A DNA stretch of 55,868 bases, taken from assembly GCA_026770585.1 (NCBI GenBank), contig MU647066.1, forward strand, positions 60,498 to 116,365, read 5' to 3'. Position 1 is the stretch's first letter; every line of letters begins with the position of its first letter. Positions 44,447 to 55,400 of this stretch are shown piece by piece. Made by a program: the position numbers and the translations under genes. The notes under the pieces are model-generated. The model worked only from the letters and a program-made list of their open reading frames with translations. It was not told the DNA's origin and made no database searches. This stretch comes from Baffinella frigidus (lineage: Eukaryota > Cryptophyceae > Cryptomonadales > Baffinellaceae).

Positions 44447-47400
44447 GGGATTTCGGGTTTCGGGTTTCGGTTTTCGGTTTTCGGTTTCCGGGTTTCGGGC
44501 TTCGGGTTTCGGGTTCCACCTGGCTCTTGTCGAAGGTGACGTCGATCGTGTCGGGCATTCTGTTGCTCCCATCCGCATTCTTCACCTGACATTCAGGGTT
44601 CAGGATTCAGGGTTTGGGGTTCAGGGTCCAGTGTTGGGTTTTGGTGTTGTCGGGCATTTTCGCGCTCCCATCCGCATTCTTCACCGAGATTAAGGGTTTG
44701 GGGTTTGGGATTTGGGATTTAGGGTTGAGTTTGGGGGGTTGGACGGTATCGGGCATTCTCGCGCTTCCATCCGCATTCCTATCTAGGGTTTGGGGTTTGG
44801 ATTTTGGGGGTTGGGGTTTGGGGTTTGGGCTTTAGGGTTGAGTGCAGTGGTTGGAGTTGAGCGTCGACGGTGTCGGGCTTCCGTCCGCATTCTTCACCTA
44901 GGGTTTCGGGCTTTGAGTTTCGGGTTTCGTGTTTCGGGTTTCGGGTTTCGGGTTTCGGGTTTCGGGTTTCGGGTTTCGGGTTTAGGATTAAGGGTTCAAG
45001 GTTGAGGGGGGGTTAGGTTGGGTTTTGGGTTTAGTTTTGTTGGGGAGGGTTGGACGGTGTCAGGCAATCTCGCGTTTCCGCCCGCATTTTTCACCTGCGA
45101 TTACAGGATTTGGGGTTTGGGGTCCAGGGTCCAGTGTTGGGTTTTGGGTGTTGTCGGGCAATTTCGCGTTTCCGTCAGCATTTTTCACCTGGGGTTAGGG
45201 TTCAGGGTTTAGGGTCTATGGTCTAGGATTAAGGGTTCAAGGGGTTTTGGGGGGGGGCGGGGATTAGTGGCTTGTGTTCAGGGTTCAGAGTTTCGGGAGT
45301 TGGGTCGTGGGGGGTTTCTGGGTGTTGTAACACTGTAGCTCTTTCGTGTTTCCTGTTGGGGATGAACCCGAAACCGCAGACCCGAAACAGTAAGCCCGAA
45401 ACCCAATACACCACGCACAGGGGGTTCACGTTCGGGTTTATCCACCTTGACGGTGTCGGGCTTCCACTCACACAGCGGACTTCGAAGGGATTTCGAATAA
45501 CCCCTAAGCGATAAGACCTACGACCCTACGGTAGGCAACCCGTGGGGACATAGGGGGGTTCCTACGCGGATGAGGTAACGGAAACTCGGCCCGAAATGGG
45601 CCGAAAATGCCTTCGTAGCCCGCTGTGTGGTAGCAGCGGCCGAGTTCCTTGCCCCCCGGATATGCGAGGGAAATGCGGTTAGCATCCAATCCAAATGGGC
45701 CAGTACAAATCGTTTGGATGGACTGTATCCGTGAAGGCCTCGGTGGCTGCTAGGTGGTTTACCTGCGTGTTGTGCGGCGGAGTGTTGACCACGTACTGGC
45801 GGCGGGAAACCCTAGACCCTCAACCCCAAACCCAATACACCATACCCTAAACCCCAAGGGGAAATCGTGCCTGGGTGTTGTAGTGCGGCGCAGTGTTGGT
45901 TTTGTACTGGAGACGCGAAAGGGCCACGTTGATTTCGCGCATGTTGTTGCTCAGGAAGAGGTCGTGGTTCGGGTACGGAGCACCCCCCTTCGCCTGTGAG
46001 CGATTTTGGGGGTTGGGTTTAGGGTTTAGGGTTTGTTTTGGGTTTTGGGTTTTGGGTTTTGGGTTTTGGGTACAGGGTTGAGGGTTGAGGGTTGGGCGAG
46101 AGAATGGTGTGGCTCATGTCCCTGTGCACGTTTCGGGTTTCGGGTTTATGGTTTAGCCATAGGGGCACGTTAGATCCCAGGATTTAGGGTTTAGGGTTGA
46201 GCGAGAGAATTTCATCGCGATGCATAATAGAATTAATCTCGGGAACTGTCCTTCTAAACGATTCTTGGTACAAATTCAGATATTTTAAAGCCCTCAAAGT
46301 ACGAATATTTTAAAACACTAAAGATTCTTGGTACAAATCTTCGTTTAGAAGGACATTCCTGATATTAATTATATTTGGTGCTGGGACTAAACTTTGTTGC
46401 TCACGTACAGGTTGTGGTTGGGATACGGGGAAGTCTCCTGCGCCTGTTTGGGGGTTAGGGGTTTCGGGTTTGGGGTTTGGGGTTTGAGGTTCAGGGTTTA
46501 GGGTTTAGGGTTTAGTAGGGTTTGGGGTTTAGGGTGTAGCAGGGTTTAAAGTTGAGGGTTCAGGGTTTAGGGTTCAGAGTTTAGAAGTGTTAGTAGTGTT
46601 AGTAGTGTGTGTGGGGTTGGGGGGTGGGGGTTTAAGGTTTATGGAGGAGAGGGTGAGGGAGAGGGAGCGAGCGATCGAGAGGGAGAGGGGCAGGGTTTGA
46701 GGTTTAGGGTTTAGGGTTTAGGGTTTAGGGTTTAGGGTTTAGGGTTTAGGGTTTAGGGTTACGACGGGCGTTGTGGTGGGCTGTGGGAGGGAAAACGCAT
46801 GAGGGTTCGTAGGCTTTAGGGATTTGTTCAGAGTTTAGGGTTTTGTATAGGGTATAGGGTTTAGGGTATAGGGTTTAGGGTTTAGGGTTTACCACGGGCG
46901 TGATGGCAAAGATCGGGAGGGAGATCGCGGCGTGGTCCGAGCGCACGTTTTTGAGGGTTCTGCAGGGTCTAGGGTCTAAGGTTTAAGGAGGAGAGGGCGA
47001 GAGAGAGGGCGAGGGAGAGCGAGGGCGAGGGAGAGGGAGAGGGCGAGGGAGACGGACAAGGGCGAAGGAGAGAGGGAGAGGGAGAGGGACCAGGATGGTG
47101 GTGGAGGAGGAGAGGTGGAGAGGGGGAGCGCGAATGGTTTAGGGGTGAGTAGGGTTTAGGGGTGTATGTAGGGTTTTGGGGTGTAGGGTTTAGGGTTTAG
47201 TGTTTAGGGTTTAGGGTGTAGGGTTTAGGGTTTAGGGTTTAGGGGTTAGGGGTTACCACGGGTGTCGTGGTGGATATCGGGAGGGAGATCGATCCGTGGC
47301 CCGAGCGCACGTTGATGTTCAGCCTGGTAAGGTGTTTCGCCATTACGCTTTAGAGATTTAGGATTTGGGTTTAGAGATTTAGGATTTGGGATGCGGGTTT

Positions 47401-50400
47401 ATGGATTCGGGTTTAGCGCTTGGGGTGTGGGGTTCTGGGGTTGGGGGTGGGGATTCGGGTTTAGGGTCAGGGGTTAGGGATTAGGAAATTGTGCTTGGTG
47501 CTTAAATGGGATTAGGGGTTAGAGTTTGGAAATTGAGGATCAGGGTCTGAGGTTTACCGAGCAATGTTGACGGTCGAGGTGTAGGCTGAGATTAGGGATT
47601 ATGAATAGGGTTCAGGAATTAGGGTTTGGGGTTAAGGAATTTGGGCGTGAGGGTTTAGGGATTCGGGATCCGGGTGTGGGTTGAGGGGTTTAGGAGGGTT
47701 TCGGGTTTAGGGTTAAGAGGTGTAGGAATGAAGGTTTAGGGATTCGGGTGCAGGGTGTAGAGAGTAGGAAAATGGGTTTCGTGATGATGGTTTAGGGGTT
47801 AGGGTTCAGGGGTTAGGGATTAGAAATTAGGGTTTCAGGATCACCGAGCGATGTTCACGGTCGAAGTGTACGCTGTGATGTCAAGCACCCTTGTAGCCGA
47901 GTTGTAGGTGCCTGTTTTAGGGCTTCGGGTTTAGGGTTTAGTGTAGGGATTGGGGTACAGCGCCGTCTTGCAGGGTCCAGGGTTTGGGGTTTAGGGTGGG
48001 GGGTTCGGGTTTGGAGTTTGGGGTCTGGGGGTTGGACCTGACAGGGTGTTGAGAGGCGAGACGGAAAAGCAGGTTTCGGATTCAGGGTTTGGTGCCCTCC
48101 CAAACCGAGAACCCTCAACCCTCAGCCCCAAACCCGGAGCCTCACTCGGTGCTACCGTCAACCCTAACCCTGCACCTGCCAAGATGTTGAGGTGTAGGGT
48201 GTGGGGTTTCGGGTTTCGGGCCACGCAGCGGGCTTCGAAGGGATTTTCGGGCTCTGGGAGCCCGAGTTTCCGTTACCTTATCCGTAGGAACCTCCCCATG
48301 TCCCTGCGGGTTGCCTACCGTAGGGTCCCAGGTCTTATCGCTTAGGGGTTATTCGAAATCCCTTCGAAGTCCGCTGTGTGGTTAGGGACTGGGGCTGAGG
48401 CCTGCGATTATGTTGAGAGGCGAGAAGCGAAACCAGTTCAGCGCCCCTTCGCGATTCATCGGATACCTGGTTTGGGGTTTTGGATTTTGAGTTTGGGGTT
48501 TTGGGTTTGGGGTTTTGAGTGTGGGGTCTAGAGTTTGGGCTTTTGGGTTCGGGGTTGGTTGGGGTTGGTTGGGGTTGGCTGGGGTTGGTTGGGGGGTGTT
48601 GGGGGGTGTTGGGTGTGTTTGGGTGTTGGGGTTTGGGGTGTTGGGTGTTGGGTGTTGGGTGTTGGGGGCTGGGGTTTAGGGGTTAGTTGGGGTTTAGGGT
48701 TTAGGGTTTAGGGTTTAGGGTTTAGGGTTTAGGGTTCAGGGTTCAGGGTTTAGGGTTCAGGGATGAGGGTTTGGGGTTTGGGGTCGAGGGTTTGGTGGGT
48801 CAATGTTTAGAGCTTGGGGTTGATACCCGTAGATCAAAGACTTCTCTTCGATCGGCATCAAGGTGCCTGCTTTAGGGTTCAGGGGTTTGGGTTCAGGGTT
48901 CAGGGTTTAGGGTTTAAGGGTAAGGGTTTAGGGTTCAGGTTTTCGAGTTTGGGGTTTAGGGTTTAGAGTGTACGGTTTAGTGTCTAAACATCATCAGGCT
49001 TTCTGCACCCGCGCTCGTTCCCCACGCGCAAATTTTCAACCAAATTTTCCACGCGATATATGTGTTTACACCACGCTGAGTTTAGGGTTGTACGGCGGCC
49101 CCGCGTTCACAACTGCCTCCACACGAGGCGAATCAAACACCCTTTTTAAAACCCGGAAAGCTGTACAACTGAGGCAGTATGCAGTAACTTTGATATGTTT
49201 GGTCACGCGCCCGCCCGCTTTTCGGGCGGACACGTGACCAACTTCGTACAAACCGCCTATACTCGACATTCAAAAAGGGTACGTGGGTAGCCTTGTGTGG
49301 CTTGTAGCGAGTTTGACGTCTTTTGTTTCGAAGGATCAATGAATCAGTTGCAATTTTATCCTATGGTAGGCATGGGTCTTATGCCAATATAGCAACACCT
49401 ACTTTAACATGCCACCAATGAAAGCATGCGGCTTCATAAAAAGGAGCCTGGGGGGGCTCCTCCGAGACTCCCAGGTCTAAGGGGCCTACAGTAGTCAATA
49501 CCGCCTACCGTAGTCAAAACTCTTCCTTTTTAGTACCCTTAAAAAAAGGCCTCGAGAGAGGCCCCCCAACCTTTTGAAAAGTGATCAACTTACTACTACT
49601 CTATACCGCAGGCTTAACTACCCTGAATTCAGTCCGCCACCCTATGGATGTCAATAGGCTGCTCCAGCGTGCTCGAGTGGGGCCGTGCCTCCCGCCGACG
49701 AGGCGTCGAGCAAATTTTCCCGCGCGCTATAAGTGTTTGTACCAGGTCGGTAATAGCTTTGTACGGCGATCCCGCGTGTACAATGGACTTGTAGCGAGTT
49801 TGAGGGCGTGTGGGGCCTTGCCTCCGGCCGACGAGGTGTTGATGAACAGGTCGATGTAGCCTCTTTGCACCTGGTTTGGGGTTCGGGGTTTGAGGTTTGG
49901 GGTGCGGGGCTTGGGGGTTGGGGTTTGGGGTTTGGGGTTTGGGGTTTGGGGTTTGGGGTTTGGGGTTTGGGGCTTGGGGCTTGGGGCTTGGGGTTTGGGG
50001 TTTGGGGTTTAGGGTTTAAGTTTCAGGGTTTGGGGTTCAGGGTTGATGGTTCAGGGTTCAAGGGTCAGGGTTTGGGGCCAAGGGTTTGGGGTTTCGGATT
50101 TAGGGTTTAGGGTTCAGGGTTAAGGGTTAAGGGTTTGAGGTATATGATTTAGGGTTTGAGGTTCAGGGTTTGGGGTTGAGGGTTGAGGGTTGAGGGTAAA
50201 GGGTGTAGAGTGGAGGTGAAGGTTCAGATCTCGAAATATGGTTTCAGGGTTCAGGGTCGAAGGTTGAGGGTTGAGGGTTGAGGGTTGAGGATTTGAGGTT
50301 TGGGGCTTAGAGTTTAGGGTTTAGGGTTTAGGATTTAGGGTTTAGGGGTCTGGACCACGGCCCCGCCCGAAATTTCGTAGACTTCGAACCAGTTCCGCGA

Positions 50401-52380
50401 ATGTACCTGTTTTGGGTTTAGGGTTAAGGGTTGAAGATTAAGGGTTTAGGGCTTAGGGTTTGGGGTCTACGGTTTAGGGTTTAGGGTTTAGGGTTCAGGG
50501 TTTATTGCAGGAGTATCGGGGGCTTCAGTGATCAGGGAGGAGGGGACGGGCATCGGGCGATGCACGGCGGAAATGAATCGGGGCAAAAGTCCGCGAGGGA
50601 GAGAGAGAGAGTGTGCGAGTGGGTGAGAGAGAGGTGCGGCGTACATATCGGGTTATGGTTATGGTTATGGTTATGGTTTAGGGATTAGGGAGTAGGGTTC
50701 AGGGTTTAAAAGGGTTTGGGCTTAGAGTTTAGGGTTTAGGATTCAAACAGAGGGTTTGGGGTTTAGGGTTCACAAGGAGAGTTCAGGGTTCAGTGTTCAA
50801 AAAGAGGGTTCGAGGTTTAGGTTTTAGGAAGCGTTTAGGGTTCAGGGTTTAGGTTTCAAAAGGAGGGTACAGGGTTTAAGGTTTGGGGTTTAGGGTTTAG
50901 GGTTTAGGGTTTAGGGTTCAGGGTTTAGGGTTTACCGAATCGCCCGCGGCGCCGAGCACCCTACACTCTAAACCCTAAACCTTAGACCCTAGCACGCGGG
51001 AGGAGGCGGGACGGAACGCTAAATCCTAAACCCTAAACCCTAAATTTAACCCCGAACCCCTAACCCCTCAACCCGGTTTCTGATTTTGGGTTCAAAGGGA
51101 GGGTGTAGGGTGTAGGGTTCAAAAGGAGGGATGAGGGCTCAAGAAGGGTTTGGGAAGGGTGTATGGATCAAAAGGTTTAGGGATCAACAGGTTTAGGGTG
51201 TAGAATGAAGGGTGTAGGGTGTAGGGTGTAGGGTGTAGGGTGTAGGATGTAGGGTATAGGGTGTAGGGTGTAGGGTGTAGGGTGTAGGGTGTAGGGTGTA
51301 GGGTGTCGGGTGCAGGGGTTGGGGACCGAATCGCCCGCGGCGCCGAGCAATTTGGAGGATGCGGGACGGAAGGAGTTGAGCGTATAGCACACCCCCGAGG
51401 TGCACACGCAGTAGAACACTTCTTCTTCCTCGTCGTATTCCGCCTGCGTTTTCATCGGGGTGGGGGGTTACAGGGGTACCTCGCTCATAAGAAACCAACC
51501 CCCCCCAGGACCCTACAGTAGGCCTATGCCTAGGGCCCTATGGTGGTCCTTTCTTATGAGAGAGGTACCCCTGTAGGGGCTGGGGGTAGAAAGACGTTAG
51601 CTGCCGCACTATGCTCCGCCTGGTGCGTTGTGAGGGGTTGGGGGTTAAGTTTTTAGGGGTTTGGGGTTAAGGACTTTGTTTGGTTTACGCTTGGTTTAGG
51701 AGGGTGTGGGGTTTGGGGGTTTGGGGGTTAGGGGGTGAGAGTGTAGCACACCCCCGACGTGCACGGGTAGTAGTAGACGAGATTCACGCCGTCGTATTCC
51801 GCCTGGTGCGTTTTTAGGGTTGGGGGTTTGGGGTTGGGGTTTGGGATTACCGTCTGAAAGGTTTGGGGGTTTAGGATTTAGGGTTTGGGGTTTGGGGTGT
51901 GGGGTCTAGGGTTGAGGATTAGGGTGTAGGGTTTAGGGTTTAGGGTTTAGAGTGTAGGGTAGGGTTTAGGGTGAAGGGTGTGGGGTGTCCCGGCAGTCCC
52001 AATGCCAAGCCCCACACCATACACCCCAATGGCACACCCCAATCTCATAGGGAAACACTTTTAATTCATAAACTTATTTCAGTGAAATTTTCTACACATA
52101 ACAATCTTTATTAGTAATATTAAAGCAAACGTGTAGTGATTTTGATTGAATCCAAGTTTAAAAAATTCAAAGTGTTTCCGCATGAAATGCCCAACTGACC
52201 TCTGAGTCGAAGCAGTCGGGACAGTCGGAGCTGCCTCGGACACACAGGAGCGCCTGAGGTTTTGGGTTCAGGGGTTAGGAGTTAGGGGCTGGGGCTGACG
52301 GTTTCATGGTTTAGGGTTTGGGGTTCTGGGGTTAGGAGTTTATGGTTTGGGGTTTGGGGTTTCGGATTCGGGTTTAGGGT

Positions 52381-52412
<32 letters not shown>

Positions 52413-55400
52413 GGGTTGGGATTCAGCGGTGAGGTTTAGGGGTTAGGGGCTGGTGGTTTGGAGTTGGGGCTTTAGATTTAGGGTCTGTGGTTTTGTTTAG
52501 GGCCTAGTTTAGGGGTTAGGGTTTCGGGAATCGGGTTTCGGATTCCGGGGTTCGGGGTTCAGGTTTCGGGGTTGAGGTTTCGGGTTTCGGGTTTCGGGTT
52601 TCGGGTTTCGGGGTTACCTTGGTGGTTTCAGGCAAGATGCGCATCGAGTACTTGGGCGTCGCCCCTCCCCACTCTCCCTCCCCGGGAACCTGCAGTGCAG
52701 TTTTGGGGGTTCGGTTCTCGGGTTTCGGGTGTATGGTTTCGGGTTTCGGGTTTCGGGTTTCGGGTTTCGGGTTTCGGGTTTCGGGTGTCAGGTGTCGGGT
52801 GTCGGGCTTCGGGGTCCGGGCATATGTATTCGGGTACATGGTTTCGGGTTTCGGGTTTCGGGGTATGCTCCCACGATTGGGTGCCTTCTACCCACGATTT
52901 CCCGAACGATCCGGCATCCGGGTTTCGGGTTTCGGGATCCGGGTATGTGTTTTCGGGTTTTAGGTGTAGGGGCACGCGCCCACGAGTGGCCGAACGTTTC
53001 GGGCTCCGAGTATCCGGTTTCGGGCTTCAAGTTTCGGGTAATAATTTCGGGTATGAGGGCACGGACCCACGAGTGGGCAAACGCGAGGGCCGACGACGCG
53101 GCGCACGGCGACGATCCGGTCATTGTCGGGTCCGCGCAGTACGTCCAACTGGCGAGCTGCGCGGTCGAAAAGCCCGTTAAGGGCGAAAAGACCGTTATGA
53201 AAAGTCCGTTATCGGAAAAGCCGCGAGAGAAAAAGCCGCAAGGAATAGGCCGGTACGGTTGAGTGCTTCAGGGTTTGGGGTTTGGGGGCTTTAGGGTTAA
53301 GGGTTGTGACGGCGACGCGCCGGTCGTTATCGGGTCCGCGCAGTACGTCCAGGCCGCCAGCTGCGCGGTCGAAAAGCCCGTTAACCACTCGAGGCTGGAA
53401 GAGGGAGTATTTTAAATGTGGGGTTGTTAAATTTAGTACCAGTCACGGGCAGGATTGGTCACGTAGCTCAAGGAATTCCTTGAGCTACGTGACCAAATGC
53501 CCCTATTTGTGTGAAAATTACTGCACATTTATTTTTTCCCCTTCACTTGTAAAATAAACCATGTTTTAAAATAGTAACACTTCTAGCCTCGAGTGGAAGG
53601 GCGAAAAGACCGTCATCAAAAAAGCCGCAAATGAAAAGACCGGTACGGTTGATGGCTTCAGGGTTTAGGGTTTGGGGGGTAGGGTTAGGGTTTGGGGGTT
53701 GCACTCACGTCTTCTGCCTCGGCGTTTTGTTTCAACTGGCCTTCCCCGACTTCTTCCAGAAAGAAAAATGAACCGGTTCCCGATTTCGCGTTTTGATTTA
53801 ATTGGGAGGCCTAATTAAAATAATTATGCTTTGACTGATGTATCCTATTCAACCTCCTATTGAAACGGAACTGATTCAGTTATCTTCCGAGATTAAAATG
53901 TACCTGCACCCCAAACCATAGACCCCAATCGCTTAACCGCCCTTGCGAGTAAATGACACTTCCGGATAGGCTTGAGACTTCGGGTCGAGGGTACACGTTT
54001 TTATCCGGGAAAACCTATTTTTCTTTCTTTTCCTGGCAACGAAAATTACTACACAAATTCTTTTATTATGACTAGTAAGAACGAATTGTGTAGTAATTTT
54101 CGTTGCCAGGAAATGAAAAAAATGGGTTTCCCCGGGTTCCGTCGGGTGTACGTCTTCCTCGGAGAAGAGGTTTCTCCCATCCTCGACGTGCAGGACGAAA
54201 CCCGAAACCCGAAAGCGAGAAACCCCAAGGCGAAAAGACCCCAAGGCGAAAAGCCCGCTAGCCCCAGGAATTAAGGTTATGACGCCAGAGGGCTTGAAAC
54301 ATCTACTTTTGACATCTTTCAGAGGAAATCCCTTGAATACTTAAGTCAACGACGTCAGATCTAACGTGGATAAGGCGTCGGTTTCCCTCGAGCGCTCTGG
54401 CGTGGTAAGAGTTGAGGGTGCTACGTCCTCCACCTCGGCGTTGCGCTTGGCCTGGCCGGCATCCACTGGACCCTATCTTGCTGACATTTCGGTTGAACGG
54501 CCCTATCTTGCTGACGTTTTGGTGTACCGGCCCTATCTTGCTGACATGCGGGCCCTATCTTGCTGAAATTTCGGTCCAACGCCCCTATCTTGCTGACATT
54601 TCGGTTCAACGGCCCTATCTTGCTGACGTTTCCGTGTACCGGCCCTATCTTGCTGACGTTTCGGTCCAACGGCCCTACCTTGTTGACATTTCGGTCCAAC
54701 GACCCTATCGTTACCTCCTCGTCCGCGGCGCTGGGCTTCGATCCGCTGTTATCAACCTCAGGCGTCGCGCCCGTGTCGAACTTCAATTTGATGCCCATTT
54801 TCACCGAACCGTAGAAATACCTGAGGGTTATGTGTTTGGGGTTCAGGGGTTAAACTTGGGGTTGAACCTAACTTTCAGACTCATCGCAACCGAACCATGG
54901 GTATACCTGGTTTGGGGGGTTTACGGTTTATGGTTAGGGTTTCGTGTAAGGTTAGGGTTTCGTGTTGAACTTGACTGTGATGCCCATCGTCACAAAACCG
55001 TACCTGATTTGGGGTTTGGGGGTCAGGGTTGAGAGGTACAGATTTGGGGGTTAGGGTTGAGGGGTTGAGGTCTAAAGACGACCCGCCAGAGGTCGAACTT
55101 TTCCTACCTCCAAAAACTCATTTTAAACATGCGTTGCAATTGACGTTGATGTGCCCATCGCCACTGACCCGTAGAAATACCTGGTTTGGGGCTTAGGGTT
55201 TAGGTTTTGGGGTGTGAAGTTTGGAATTTGGGGTCTGGATTTTGGGGTCTAGGGGTGTACGATGTAGGGTTTGAAGCTTGAGGCCTGGGGTTTGGGGTTT
55301 GGGATGTAGTGTTTGGGGTTTGGGGTTTAGGGTTTAGGGTTCAGGGCTTATGGTTTAGGGTTTGAGGTATGGGGTTTAGGGTTCAGGTTGTAGGGTTTTT

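Noticed and set aside
50955-50995. A perfect new GT-AG intron
   Set aside because: Removing GT...AG leaves one extra G compared with the sibling exon, so clean restoration of frame is not achieved by the obvious splice choice.
53056-53262. Plus-strand lysine-rich protein SAQYVQLASCAVEKPVKGEK
   Set aside because: Both strands are open. Synonymous differences between the two copies fit the minus-strand LDVLRGPDNDR frame better and match neighbouring gene orientation. Not fully excluded.
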